This document shows, piece after piece, positions 11,552 through 25,500 of a stretch of DNA of 64,000 nucleotides. The translations under genes and the position numbers were made by a program. Each line of letters begins with the position of its first letter. Position 1 is the stretch's first letter. The notes under the pieces are model-generated. The model had not been told where the DNA came from. It searched no databases and worked only from the letters and a program-made list of their open reading frames with translations. Source of the DNA: Thermothelomyces thermophilus ATCC 42464 (Eukaryota; Ascomycota; Sordariomycetes; Sordariales; Chaetomiaceae); NCBI RefSeq assembly GCF_000226095.1, contig NC_016475.1, positions 3,720,001 to 3,784,000 on the forward strand, read 5' to 3'.

Positions 11552-12291
11552 GTGCCGGGGTTCGAAAGGAAAAATGACGACCTATTATAACTTAGTAAAT
11601 ACATTAGTCTTTTATCTATTACGATAGTCCTTATAATTGTTCCTCTATCCTATAGTTATATCTATCTGCTTATCTATTAGTCCTTCTTACTACTAGCTAG
11701 GCCTAGATTGTCTAGGAATATGGATAGTACTGATAGGCGCTCTTACTATAGGCGTACGAGAGTCCTAGCCCTAGCCTAGGTATCCCTAGCCGGGGTATGG
11801 TTACTATAGAGTATACTAGTGGCCCTCTTGTATAAAAAAGGGGCTCTCTTATATTAGCGTTTCTGGCCATGGTCGTTTCTGGCTAGTGGTTACGGGTAGT
11901 AGGTATATAACTAGGTAGGCAATTAAGCTAGGAGGGGCGTTAGCCCTTGTAGTGGCTAGTGGTAGCCGAGCTATAGGTAGTTATATTCTAAGAGCCCTCT
12001 ATAGTATAGTAGCTAATATAGTACGCTTACTAAGTCGGGTAACTATACCTTCGAGCTACTATAGCTTCTTATCTATGCCTTTCTTCTAGTTAAGGGTAGC
12101 TATATAGCTATCATTTATAGCTATCAAAGTCTCCTATAGCTATTTAAGCTCTTCCTTAATCTAGTTAAGGGCCTTAGTAATGCTATTAGTAGCCTTATCC
12201 TACCTCTAAACTATAGTCTAAGTTAGCCTAAGAAGGTTAGCCTTAATAGCTAGTTACTAGTGCTTAGTAAAGTCCTTATTGGCCTTATCAT
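11552..12291 (-). other. RIP-mutated DNA; possible continuation of the unknown coding region
   Basis: AT-rich DNA between repeat R and element A. Next to element A, the minus frame from about 12,291 to 11,970 reads as a Lys/Glu/Gln-rich helical sequence if TAG codons are ignored (for example IKEELK and KKGIDKKL). This could be the far side of the coding region that element A interrupts. Nothing is recognisable between 11,552 and 11,970. Confidence 0.35.
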
Positions 12292-12719
12292 TATGACAAA
12301 CCTAACTCAGACTTCTTCTAAAAGGGTTTAGACGAAGGTAGATTAAGTAGGACAAGCAGGCAGGTCGTCTAAGGGATTCGGTAAAGCCAAAGGGTTTATA
12401 ACAATACTAGAGTTGTCTCTTACAGTAATCAGCAATACTAGGTATAAGTACTATAATTATAAGTTGCTATCACTAGTAAACTCTTAGAGTCTACCGTAAC
12501 GAGTGACTATCTATATATATATATAATCCTAGGATTACTAGTAGTCGTGGTGATCCTCTATACTAGCTTACCTAGCTTATATTATAAGCTAGTGATCCTT
12601 TGCTAGGATCATTTCTTACTAAGTGTAATCCTATCCTAATTGGTCTATTATTCCTTTGGCTTAATTAGCCCGTTTGTGCTAATGGCTTAGGTAGTATCTG
12701 TATATATATTTCCGTAATA
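12292..12719 (-). repeat. LTR of element A (3' LTR)
   Basis: 428 bp, aligned end to end with 19,422-19,849 and with both LTRs of element C. Ends are TG..CA-like, read as TATGAC...GTAATA after RIP. It contains the self-complementary AATCCTAGGATT and an AGCTTA...TAAGCT inverted repeat. Confidence 0.9.
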
Positions 12720-15700
12720 CAATACCTTCCCTCTAAGGCTTTCGACCTAAAAGCCCTCTTTAGGTTATTTCAAATAGTATTAATATCCTTTTCTATATAT
12801 ACCTTGTAATTTTTCCCTTTTTCTATATTACTAGTGGCTAATAAGATAGTAGATTATATCTCTAAGCGCCGATCTTCGAAATCCTAATAGTACGCCACGC
12901 TTACTTCTTTTATTAATTCTTCTAGTGTAGACATTATACTGTATTTATAGTATTTTAAGCGGAACTTGGCTTGTTATATAGCGTTAAGCTCTTCTTGCTA
13001 TAGCAAGTATATATATTAGGGTCGTTCTTACGATGGTTCTAACGTAACGATTACTTATTTATAACTTAGTTTATTACCTTAATGTTTATAGCTAACCTTT
13101 TATAGTAATAAAGATTATATCTAAATAAAAATGTATAGAATAAGAAAAGGCTAATACTAAAGAGGCCCTTTTCGTTTTTTAGACTTAACTTTAGACGGCT
13201 ATTAGTCGATTAGCTCGTCTTCGTCACTAGAAACGTTTCTTAAAGGAGTAGGGTTCCAAGCTATTTTGTCGAGGTATATAGTCTCTAGAGGAAATAGAAG
13301 CAGAAGAACGGAAGGTGCGGGATTCCGAGGTACGCGTTATTAGTGACATACGGTCCTAGGGTGCTAACGTCCTGTTTGACTAGTCTTCTTTAGGCCTAGA
13401 TTTATTAGAGGCCGACTTAGCTATTTTGTCTAAGCTAGTGCCTATAGTCGATCCGGGTTCTACTAGTAGAACTATTCTAGTTTCTTAAGGTAGTTTAAGT
13501 TCTTAACTAGTTCCTATAAGTTATCCTTTAGTCTAAAATCAAGCTATTTAACTAGATACTATAGTTCCCTATTAATAATATATAAATCTAGAATTTCTTT
13601 GACGTCCTATTCTTCTTCCTTATCTTCTGCTTTAATGTATGTAGTAACCTTAGCGTTTTTCGGTACTAGTTCGAGAAGCGAAATATAAAAAACATCTGTC
13701 TATAGTCGTATAGATAATGGTAACGATAGTTAGTAATTAGATATCGAAATTCGTTCTTTAATAATGAAAGGTCTAACCTTTTTAAAGTCTAGCTTTGTAC
13801 TTAGTCGTTTAGTTTGTAGGTTTCGTATAATTAAGTGGACTTTATCTCCTCTTTCTAGGTAAGGTCCCTTGAGCCTATATTTATTATAGTAGTTCTTTAT
13901 TCTAGTCTTAATAAACTCGAGTTCCTTTTTGAGCTTCTTATATAGTACGTACATTTGTTCCGCTTTAACTACTGCTCTCGGTACTATAACCTCTAGTCCT
14001 TACCTAAGGTCTGCTTTATATCCGTAGTTCGTAAAGAACGGTATAACTTTGGTCATTTCCGTTAGCGTTATATTGTAAGCGAGTTATACTATTGGTAATA
14101 GCATAACCTAGTTATCTTACTAGTAGTTAACGTAAGAGTAGAGGTACTGTTTAATAACTTGGTTTAGTTACTCTGTTTATCTATTAATCTATAGGTAATA
14201 TACTATTAATAGCTTACTATTAATGCCTAATCGTTATATTAACGCTTACTAGAACTTCGATATGAACTTAGTATCTCTATCGGTAATCTATTCTTACGGC
14301 TAAGCATATACTAATACAACTTGCTAATAGATTACGTTTACTAGCTATTTAGCTATCTAGGACTCCTTATAGGGAAAGAAGTATACCTATTTAATTAGGC
14401 AATCTATTATAATAAGAATACTATCATAGATTACTCCTATAGCCGTATCCTTAGGATTCTAGTAACTTCGTAATAAAGTCTATTGTAACCAAGCTCTATA
14501 GTTTGTTAGCTATTAGTAGTAGCTAAAGTAGCCTATATAGCTTATATTATATCGTTTTGCTTCGATTATAAATATTATAGTTCTATACGACTTCCTTAAC
14601 TCGTGCTGTTAACTATAGAAAGTCATAGTATTTCTTAACTTATATAATAGTCTTTGTAACTCCTTTATATCTTCCGAGTTTCGACTTGTGGAGTTTTCGA
14701 ATCATCTATAGCTATTGATCCCCGTCGTAGATATATACTTTGCCTCGGTACTAGAGTTTCCTATCTCTTTCTTCCACTCTATTAGGTACTAGTAGTCCGG
14801 GTACTACTTAATACTATGCCTCGTTAATTCTTTCTTCTCGAAGGATTATATAGCATTCTAGGAACGAGTTAAGTAGATTATCTTCTATAGGTATCTACGT
14901 TTCGTAATGTAGCGTTCCGTCTATTCATTCTTTAAATAATGGTGGCGTTGTTTTCGTTTGTCCTTCTATATAATCCGTTTATCGGCTTAAAGCATCTACT
15001 TATACGTTCTCTTTGCCTTTCTTATAGCGGATCTCAAAATTAAATTCTATAAGGAATTCTACCTATCGTATTTATCGTCTATTAAGCTTCTTTATCGTCG
15101 TAAAGTATCGTAGGTTCTTATAATCCGTATACACTTATATTAGTTTAATCGTACCGCTAAGGTATAGTCGTTATTCCTTAAAAGCTTCGATAATTGTAAG
15201 TAGTTCCTTATTATAGATTAGATAATTAAGACGTAATCTATTAAGCTTCTTTAAAAAGAAGGCTATAAGATGTAGCTTCCCTTGTCCGTCTTGTTATCCT
15301 AATTATCCTCCGATAGCATAATCTAAAGCGTCCGTTTCTACCTTGAATAGCTTTTTAGGGTCTAGTAGTACTAGTACTAGGTCTTTAGTAATGGCGTCAT
15401 GGATCTACGTAAATGCTTACTCGTACTATTCTTCCTATTAGAATTTAGCGTTCTTCTTTATAAGTTTATATAAAGGTCATACAATTGCTCTAAAGTTCCT
15501 AATAAATATTCGATAGAAGTTCGTAAATCTAATAAAGCTTCGTATTTCTATAACTAACGTTAGTCGTAGCTACTCCTTAATAGCTTTAACCTTTAAAGGT
15601 TCTATCTAGATTCATCCTAGGGATATTTCGTATCCTAGAAATACCGTTTTCCTAATATAGAATTCGCTCTTTTCCTTGTTAACTAATAGTTTATACGTGT

Positions 15701-18700
15701 ATAACGCGTCTAGCACTGCTTTTACATACTTCTAATATTTGTCTATCGTCTTAGAGAAGATAAGTATATTATCAAGATAATATACTATAAATTTATTGAG
15801 AAAGGGTTAGATAGCTTGATTAATTAGGGCTTAGAACGTTGCTAGCACATTTGTAGGTCTAAATAGCATAACAAGGTATTTATAATAGCTATAGGGTATC
15901 CTAAAGGCCGTTTTCCACTTGTCGCCTTCTTTAATCTATATATAGTTATAGGCCGATAGTAAGTCAAGACACGTGAAATATTAGGCTCCTACTAACTAAT
16001 CTTGGAGCTATAAGATTAGTAAAAATAGACATCGGTTTTTTATAGTCTATTTGTTAAGTTACTAATAGTTAATATATAACTATAGCTTTCTGTCTTTCTT
16101 AGGCATAAATAGAATTAGATAGCCTACTAGCGATATCGATAGGCAGATATATCTTCTTCGAAGGTTCTCCTCTAAATATTACTTAAGTTCTTTGTTCTAT
16201 ATCTAGCTCGTATAATAAATCTTAAAGAACTTTAGTTATACTTCTTCTTTAAGCTTAATCTTGTAATCCTATAGGCCGTATTCTAGTAATCCTTCTAGAT
16301 ACTTCGGTTCGAATGCTAGGTATCCTTTATATTCTTTTAGTACCTCCCTAGTTTTATCTCGTCTCTTGGTTTTCTAATAGTATATAAACTTAGTTCCGTC
16401 TATAGCGATACTAGCGATTTCTCCTATCTTAGCCTACTACTCTAATTATAGTGCTCCGTATTCGTTAACGGAGAGAACAGCTATTAGTAGTTCGGCTTGT
16501 TCCTCCTATTATAATATCGATGTCGTTATACCGCCTCTTCTAGAGTCTATAGTAGTCTATCTACTACTATCTGTCTCTTATAGTAGATCCGTAAGACATG
16601 CCTTCCCTTGAGCATCGTCCGCTTATAATCCTTATATACTCCCTATCTTGCTAGTCGAATATAACTCCATTCGGGGTCGTAGGTAGCTACCATTCTTCTA
16701 GCTAATATCTAAGTTATAATCTTTATACTATAGTAACCCTAATATTATATCTTTATCGTTACCTATATCTACGATACTAAATATAACTACTATAGTCTTC
16801 CCTACTATAGTAATATCGATTAGCTTAGTCTCCCTATATACCTATTACGTCAGAAATAGCCCTTTGACTATACCATGCTTCCACTTTATTCTCTAAGGTA
16901 TCTATAGCTAATTTATAAGTATCGGCGAAATCAAGTTCATCTCTGCTCTACTATCTACTAATACAAGCATTTCGTGCTATTTCCATTGTGCTGTTATCTA
17001 TAGTCGCTTATCTTACCGCCGTCGTCCAAAGATTACGGCGATTTCCCATATTTCTACCAGGAGATCTCGATATAGTAGTCTCTTACGCCAGTTCCTCCTA
17101 TACTATGCTACCACTTGCCGCTATATAGGCGTTAATAGTTTCTAGGCCCCTTAAAGGGCCCTAACCCGTTTCCTAGGTTAGTACTAACCTCTTCGGTTAT
17201 TTAGCTAATAGCGGCTTCGTCAATTATACTTATTTCTATAAGCCATTAAGTGCTTATAGCTTCCTACCATTAAGTCTATTCTACTTTTCGTCATATATAC
17301 TATAGCTTTATCTGAAGCTCCTAAATTCGCGATTTCTTTTCGTCCGCGTAATAGAGGCAGTCGTTACTCTAGCACGAGTCCTATATGTCTCGTCCTATTC
17401 CGTAGTACCTAGGCTAGGCTCGTCTCAGAACTATTGTAATGCCTTCTAGATCATAGGCTTCGATCTTCTAGAGCAATTCGGCCGCTCCATTTCCTATATT
17501 ATAGACCTATTCTATAGGGCAGAGGCTTCTATCCTTATTTCCTTGTCAGGTTAGCTAGTAATTGTTTTCGAATTTGTCGCGGAAGTGATATTAGCACTTG
17601 TATACTATATATTAGAACTAAGGCACTTATATATATGCCTTATATCGAGGGTATAGTTATATAGCGTTACCTAAGAGGTATTAAAATTCTTTCCTAAATC
17701 CTTCCCATTATATATAAACTATAGGTACTCTAATACTAAAGTAAGAGTATTTCTTCTAATAGCTTTCCTATATATACTTATCTTTTCCACAGTTTACGCA
17801 TATAAACTAGTATTCTAAGTTCCATATATTATTACTAAGTTACTAGTCGTCAAGGTACTTAGTATAGCTATTAGGCCTATTATATATTATAGGCTATCCT
17901 CCTTTAATAGCTTCTATAATATATTAGAGTTCCCTTATTTCGTCCCTTATCTTATTACTCTACTAGGCGAGTCAAGTTAAGCGTCTATCCCATTTATATA
18001 GTTCTATATTAAGTTAGAAAACTTTATTATAATACTATTCGATTCGTTTCTAGAGGAATAAAACATTAGGTCTAGGTCTTTTAATTCCTTAGGTATCGGT
18101 TATCTACAATCCGTCCTACCTCTATATAACTATAAAACCCTATTACCTTAAGGCTAGGAGAATCGAAATTAATAGTATATATTCTCCTACCATGTCCTAT
18201 TTAGCAAGACCTGTCTCTAGGTCTATAGTGACTAGTTCGGAATATAGTACTTATTTGTCTTTACCGTTACCATCGTGTCCGAGACTATCCGTATCACTGC
18301 CCCTATCTTTATAGCTTGTAGCCGCTACTTTGATAACGTCCTTAGTAGTTTCGTCGATAATCGCAATTTCCTTTCTAGGGACTATCTTCTACTCTTTCTT
18401 CAGGCTTCGACATTTTCGCTTATAGTGCCCTTTTTTTTTTATAATTATAGTAGGTAATATTAGACTTGTCTTTAGTTATCTTCTTCCGGTCTTACTTCTA
18501 TACTATATCTATATCTATAGCTCTAGGGTATATCCTATATAAGATATTAACGTATACTTACTTTTTCTTATCATTAGCCGTAACTATAGTTCTGTTCATT
18601 TAGCCTCGTTTCTACTACTCTTGTACGTAGAGTTGATCATCGATTCTAATAACCTATATAATATATTTGTCTAAGGTCTTAGGCTAATTATACTTATATA

Positions 18701-19421
18701 GCTTATCTTTAACCTTTTTCTTTAAGCCGTTATAAAATAGTTATATCAATACTTCGTCATTAAGCTAAGACTTAAGTATATCCTATCTAAATTATATAGT
18801 ATAAGAGGCTATTAACTTAGTCTATCGGAGATTAGTAAGTCTTTCTTATATATAAATCTTCTCGTCTTTATCATTAAAAACCTTCTAAAGCTCTTCTTTA
18901 AAACGGTCATAGGATCAAAAGACTGCCTACGTAAACGCGTCTTAGTCGTCTTCGTCTTCCTTAGTAAGGTAGTTATTCTATATAGGCTCGAACTATCTAA
19001 GTACCTTACCCTCTAATCTTATAGCTATATAGAGGACTTTGGCTTTATCGTCTAGAAACTTGTCATCATTAAGCTAGAAGTAAGATCGAAGGTTTGTTAG
19101 GAATTCTATGAGATCTTCCTTGGTTCCTCTATATTTGCTAGGTAGTTTGATCTTGATACGGCTTGCTTTAGCGGTTTCAAGTGCCTTGATTTTGGTATAG
19201 GCCTCGTTAACTAACTTCTACAAGTACTTTTCGCCGTTCTCGAGTTCCTTAATTTAGGCTTAAGTAGCCTTATCTCTCTAGTCTAACTCCTAGATCCGCT
19301 ACTAGAGTTAACTAAGCTAAGCAAGCAACTATTCGGCCGTAACGTTAATAGCTATATCGATATCAAGGTCAAAGTCACCTCTATTCTAAACTATAATAGA
19401 ACAAAGGAAGTAATAGCAACG
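12720..19421 (-). pseudogene. gag-pol remnant of element A
   Basis: Decayed Ty3/gypsy polyprotein on the minus strand, in order from the right. A gag region (about 17.8-19.4 kb) ends in a zinc knuckle, read CVNCGKDKYI near 17,770-17,810 with His changed to Tyr. Reverse transcriptase follows with VYYLDNILIFSK at 15,750-15,785, where the catalytic YLDD has become YLDN. The integrase core reads ITDRDTKFISKFW near 14,220-14,280. The GPF/Y module (VRPFIIKERI) and the integrase C-terminus are at 13,730-13,954. A chromodomain-like end (EILDLYIINRELQYLVK) lies near 13,520-13,620. Many TAG and TAA codons interrupt all parts. No product is possible. Confidence 0.88.
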
Positions 19422-19849
19422 TATAACGAACCTAACTTAGATTTCTTCTAAAAGGGTTTAGACAAAGGTAGATTAAGCAGGACAAGTAGGCAGGTCGTCT
19501 AAGGGATTTGGTAAAGCTAAAGGGTTTATAACAATACTAGAGTTGTCTTTTATAGTAATTAGCAATGCTAGGTATAAGTATTGTAATTATGAGTTGCTAT
19601 TACTAGTGAACTCTTAGAGTCTACTATAACGAGTGACTATCTATATATATATATAATCCTAGGATCACTAGTAGTCGTAGTGATCCTCTATACTGGCTTA
19701 CCTGGCTTATATTGTAAGCTAGTGATCCTCTGCTAGGATCATTTCTTACTAAGTGTGATCCTGTCCTAATTGGTCTATTATTCCTTTGGCTTGATTAGCC
19801 CGTTTGTGTTAGTGGCTTAGGTAGTATCTATATGTATATTTCTATAATA
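19422..19849 (-). repeat. LTR of element A (5' LTR)
   Basis: 428 bp partner of 12,292-12,719. It shows independent transition mutations, so the two copies were identical at insertion and were mutated separately. The primer-binding region should lie just left of 19,422 on the minus strand; I could not assign the tRNA. Confidence 0.9.
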
Positions 19850-19854
19850 ATTAT

Positions 19855-22037
19855 CTTTAGCTATACCCTAGGTAGTAATAACTTATATAGGTATAGGCTA
19901 TATAACCTAGTAGCTAGGTAGGCTATAATATAGATAGCTAAGCTTAAATAGGTAGCTATTAACTAGAGTATTACTATCTTCTTTAGATATATAGATATAA
20001 GCCACTAATAGTTCCTTAGGCTTAGATATACTAGTAGGCATTATACTAGTAGTATAATATATCCTATATGTAGTCTCTAGTTTTTTTTAAGGCTATATAT
20101 AGCCGGGTTAGCCCTAAAAGAGTTATTACTAGCCTTTTTGTAGTAGCGGCGGATCTAGTAGTAGGTATAGATAAGTATATCCTTATCATTATAATATTCC
20201 TAGTAGGTATAAGCAAGGTAATCCTTAATAGGTCCAATTAACGTACTTATAGATAGGTATAGTAGGCCGGACTTGATAACCCTAGTGCTAGTAAGGGGTT
20301 AAACTCTATACCTATAAGGGTGTTTTCTGCCTCCTTAAGGCTGTCAAAGACGACATAGGCATCGTTAAATCTGGCCTATAATTCGGCCTCTTTGTTATCA
20401 TTAGGGTCCCTCTTACTCCTACAGACAAACCTACTAGTAGGTACCCTATACTAAGTATGCCTAGTTAGTATGATAGGCTAGGGTATAGGCTTAGGCAGGT
20501 AGAGTGTCGGGTCTAGCTATAGCAAGGCCTAGGATATTAGAGCGGTAGTAGTAGTATCTATAGTTTTAGTGACGACCAATATACCCTTGTCATTATAGTG
20601 CTTAGTACCCTATTATATAGTTATAGGTAGGCTAGTAGGCACGTATAGGTACGTAGTCATATCCTTGGTAGTAGCGTTAGTAAAGCCGGAGTCTTGGTAG
20701 TTCTACTCTAGTTAAGCTATATCCGATTTGTAGGATAGGCGGTTAGTAGGCTTAAGCGTCGGAATTGCCTAGTATATAGTTAAAGGCATTAGTGGCCTCT
20801 TCTTATTTACTATATCTTATACCTTGGTAATAGTAAACTTGATTAACAATAGTAGGGTTGGCCTATTATCCTAGTCTACTAGCTTGTTAGGGCTATTAGT
20901 AGCTAGTTCTTTATACTTGCGTACCTTGTATAGGTCAATTGGCACCTATCTAGTTATACTAATATATCAGCTATATATAACTATATAGCTACCTTCCGTT
21001 TTATATATTATATTACTATTAATAGTATAAGGCTAGAATCCTCTCTATAGGTTTAAGGTCTTGTAATGCCTAGCAAAGAATAGCGCTAGTATAATGTAAT
21101 AGATCTTAGCCTTAGTAGCCTTATATAGGTTAACTACGACTATAGTGCCGGCAATAATATTAAAGAGTACGGCCTTTATCTTGCTATCGACTCTAATAAA
21201 GGCAAATCTAGCCTCTAGATAAGGGATCTTAGTAGTATCGTCCTTATCTATACTATAGAAGGTCTTATAGTTAGCTATAGTCATTTACTCTCCCTAGGAC
21301 TAACAGCTATTAATGAAGTAGTATACGGCTAGGAGGCGAACTACATCATACTTACTAGTGCTAGTATAGACCATATTAACAACATTGCCTAGGACTTAGG
21401 CCGTAGTATCTATATTACTATTGTAGCACTATTCGACGATAGCGTTATCTGGTAATTATGGGTATAGAAGGCCGAAAGTGTTATATATACTAGTTTGATC
21501 ATTAGTAACAGCTAGAGAAGGTACATGCTATAGGTTATTCCAGGGTATAGCAAGGTCTTTGCCCTTAGAATCGAAGTATAAGGTTATATCCTTATAGCGT
21601 ACTTAGACTAGGTTACCTATTGCCAGGTCATTCCAAACCTCCTCCTCGTTACCTGTGGCAGTAGTAAAGCCTATATCGCTCTTAAGGAAGGTATCTATAT
21701 GGTTAAGGACCTCCTAGATAACCCTATCATCCGGGCTGTTATTCTTGCTTATAGGGTCTAAATATACGCCCTGTATAGGTATTAGTATAGGCTATACCTG
21801 GCTAGCTGCCCTAGTGCCCATAGCCGACGGTGCCCTTCGCGGATTAATAGGTATAAATGTAATAGTAATAGTGTCGGTTAACTCTGCTACTACCGACTAC
21901 GGTACGGGCGTATCTTACTAGCTAGCCGTAGGCTCATTTCCCTAGGCTGGGCTTGTAGCTATAGGGCCTTTAGCGCTTTTGATAGCCTGTTTGTCGCTCT
22001 TCCTAGCTCTGCTTCTAGACTTGGCTATTATAGCCAT
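19855..22037 (-). pseudogene. RIP-decayed coding region of unknown family
   Basis: From an ATG at 22,037 the minus strand keeps one frame to about 20,300 (roughly 580 codons), broken only by TAG/TAA codons of the kind RIP makes from CAG, CAA or TGG. The start reads MAIIAKSRSRARKSDKQ, a basic N-terminus. Later stretches such as PYLEARFAFIRVDSKIKAV (in the open 79-codon part 21,045-21,284) and SKRDPNDNKEAEL look like a real protein. Left of 20,300 the frame becomes uncertain. I recognise no gag, reverse transcriptase, integrase, transposase or host family. Element A is inserted at its far end. It may be a gag-like or accessory gene of an older element, a captured host gene or another integrated element. 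Confidence 0.5.
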
Positions 22038-22560
22038 TATTAGGTGGTTCTAGGTTGACAAAACTTAGCCAAAATCGCTAAAACTTGGTAGTTTCTTATA
22101 TATATGACGGAATAAGCAAAAGGGAGTAGGAAAATAAACTCTAAAGCCTCCTTTTAATAGAAATGGCGATATATAGGCCATAGGAGATAGCTATATAGTA
22201 GGGTTAATAGAAAAGGCTAGGTTAAAGGGTCTAGTAGTTAGAAAAGAAGGTGATTATTAAAGAAGTTATAAAAGAAGTAGAAGAGGTTTAAAGAGGTAAG
22301 AAATAGTAGGAAAACTATGGTTCTTATAATTTAGGGCAGGGCTTTGAAGATAGGATGAAAAGTACCTAAATAAGAGGGGTGTTTAGCTCTACTAACCGGA
22401 ATAGGTAGGCTATTTAGCCTTATTAGTTAAATAGGTAGCTATTTAATATATTAGCTAAGCTAGATATATAGTTTAAAGTAGTAGTTAAAGCCCTATCTGT
22501 AATAAGTGGTAGAATTAAAGCAAATATAGTAGGTAAAGAATAGGTAGGAGGGGAGTAGTG
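22038..22560. other. RIP-mutated spacer
   Basis: AT-rich DNA between the start of the unknown coding region and the 3' end of chromovirus B. No LTR of element B could be matched here against 35-36.5 kb. Nothing else was recognised. Confidence 0.3.
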
Positions 22561-25500
22561 ATAGGTTTTCTAGCGTTAAACCAGATTCTAGGGTATCCTG
22601 TTAAAGGTATACGCCCCTAGGCGCTATTTGGCCTCTTCCTGGCTAGAAATGATGCCTTAGGCCTTCCGCTTAGGTGGCTAGCCTCATTTTCTTCTAGGTA
22701 GCGGTTAAATCTAACAGCGATTCTCGTATTCCTAGATTAGCTCACTAGTAGTGGCTTCGAGTTCGCTCTTAGGTAGCCATTAGTCGTCTTTTACGTCGAA
22801 TCCAAGCTAACAGACAAGGTATTCTACCTTTAGGCGCTTCTTTCCGTGTACCCGATGGTTAACAATCTTCTTAATCTTCTAGTATTCCTCGCCATTAACT
22901 AGAATTAGCTATGGTAGAGGAGCAGTCCTTTTAAACGGATCGGGACCTTGTTTAACGCGGTAGAGCTAGGTAACGGAATTAACTAGGTAGACTTTCTAGG
23001 ATTTGGGGAAATCCAACTTGTATACTAGTTTTCCTACCCTTCGTTTGATTTTGAACGGTCCTGCCCTCTAGGCTGACCACTTCCTATTAGGTTTGCTAGG
23101 TAGGTGGTAGCCTTTATATAGGCGTAGCTAAACGGTATCCCTAACTTTAAATTTAATAGGTATATATCTCTAGTTATATCGTAACTTAGCTAATACTATA
23201 GCTTGGTCAATCATTTCGCTAGCTTTGGCCTAGTATTACTTATATAGGATTTCTAAAGCTTTCTATCTGCCAGATTTGGTAGTCCTCTTACTAAGGATAT
23301 CTAGGACTAAGTATAGCTTAAACCTATATACCAGCTCGTTTAGTAACCTTCTAATGCTAGTAACTAGTATATTATTAAGGTAGTGCTATAGAGTAGGAAG
23401 GATTTCGACCCATAAGCGGTTAGAATTGGCCGTAAAGTTCATTCTAAGTGCGATTTCCACCGTCTAGTTTGTTCGTTCGGACTAGCCGTCGATCTATAGG
23501 TAGTAGGCTATAGAAAATAGTAGCTTAGTTCCTAATAGTAAGAATATCTCTTTCTATAGGTCGGATGTAAACTTAAGGTTACGATCGCTAATAATCTAGG
23601 TAGGTATGCCTTAGTTAGTAAATATCTAGGTCCTTAGAAGAACGATTGCTTATTCCTTAGCTATATATGTCTAGCGGCCTACTATAAGTAGCTTCTTCTT
23701 ATTAAACTTATATGTTATAGTATAGAGTGTATCTACCAGTATATAGCCTTCGAGTGACTAGAGGGTCCTAGTAATTAGTGCTAGTAGCAAGTTAGTAATA
23801 AAGTCTATAGCTACCATATAGTATAGTGTCGGCTAGGTCTAAATTAACTAGAGTTCCCCTAGTAGTAGGTTCCGGTCGGTCAAGTTTGCCCAATATACCT
23901 TATAATGCCATACAAACTTTGAGACTTTCTAAGCCTTCTTATAGAAATAGATGGCTATAAGCTCGTTTATCATTTTATTTTTACCGAAATAGTGTATATC
24001 ATCATAAACGATCTAAAGGATTAGGTTAATATAGCTTTCCGGTAGGTAGAGTCTCCTAGTGCTATCGAAGTCAATATGGAAAAGTAGCCTGTTCGTTAAT
24101 TCAAACGGTCCTATAGGCAGTTTTAGCTATCTATGTTTCCTGACCCTATTCTGGTTATTTCTGACCAGGTCCTTCTCGCTTTTATGGAGTATATAGTAGA
24201 TAGGTCTATACTTATAGTCCTTAAGATAGCTAGCGATAATCCTAGCTCTAAACTTATCATTAAGCACTAGTTCTATAATAGTTATATTTGCTATAAAGAT
24301 ATCCTTGTTTTAGTGCTTGCTCTAGATGTCTCTAAGTTCGTTAGCTAGACTATCTTTAACCTTTAGATCCTTCTATTCCTATATAGATAGTCTTAATAAT
24401 ACATTAGGTACAATATTTAAGGTTCCTAGGATATAAAAGATATTAAGGTTAGATCCGGATAGGTAATTAGTAGCGTTAACTAGCTTAAGGTTAGCCTTAG
24501 CTAGATCTATCGTAATTAGAGATATATACTTTATAATCCCTTTTATAGGAGTATAGTTAATAAGGATATTAACTAGATACCTATTCGATTAGACTATCTT
24601 TCTAAGCTTTCTAATTACCTAGATAAGTATAGTAATCTCTGCCTTAGTAGATCTATAGCGTTTTTCTATATTAGTAGTCACTTATAATATAAATAGGATA
24701 GGCTATACCTCGCTTATAGGAATATCCTTACTAGGAATTTTCTCTTTATCCTAGTTACCCTTAAGTTAGAAGGTAATAACGCTATAGCCGTCACGGTAGG
24801 CATCTAACTTTAGGAATAGTAGCTTTTCTAGGCAGTAGTAATAGAGGAACTCCTAGTTATATAGGTGCTCCTATAGCAGTTGGAATAACTCGAGTTCTTC
24901 CTTAGTTAGAGTGAATTTGACGATAGATATAACCGCTTTCCGGGCACGTTTGGCTTTCCTAGGGTTTAATTTTCTTTCCTTTTAGGTTGCTGCTATTAGT
25001 GCTGTCTTCTGTGCTTAGAGTGGCCTTACTTTGGCGTCAAACTATAGAATGCCTTTCCTAAGCTATCTAGCTATCCTAAGGTAGTGCTCTAAGCTATCGA
25101 GAGTATCTAGGAACTTTAGCTTCTTAAAGGCAGCGATACGGTTATCGGTTTTAGTAATGCCTTTACTATTTACGATATACCTAAGGAGTCTTATAGCCGG
25201 GTATCCTATAAAGGATTTGGCTATACTAATATAGATATAAGCCTTGTCAAGGATTTTATAAATAGTATATAGGTGTTCTAGGTATTCCTCTTCCATTTTG
25301 CTAAAGATAATAATATCATTAATATATACTCTAATGAAATGGCGGTATTTAAGGAAAAGTCTATCTATATAGCGTTATATAAATATAGGTACGTTTTTAA
25401 AACCTATAAGCACTATATTAAATTTCTCTAGGCCGTAGTAGCTTATAACTACTATATAATTATTATACTCTTTAGTAACTAGTAACTAGTAGAAGAATCC

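Larger units (their letters stand above)
12292..19849 (-). mobile_element. Ty3/gypsy LTR retrotransposon A (chromovirus), RIP-inactivated
   Basis: A 7,558 bp element bounded by 428 bp direct repeats and flanked by ATCAT / ATTAT, a 5 bp target duplication with one RIP transition. The genes are on the minus strand, so the 5' LTR is at the right. A purine-rich tract on the minus strand (revcomp of about 12,720-12,740) adjoins the left (3') LTR. Element C at 36,828-44,378 is the same family in the same orientation. It is inserted in a decayed coding region of unknown type. Confidence 0.93.

Noticed and set aside
20041-20300. Extension of the unknown gene through this stretch in one frame
   Set aside because: All three minus frames look partly protein-like here and stops rise in each, so a single frame cannot be supported below about 20,300.
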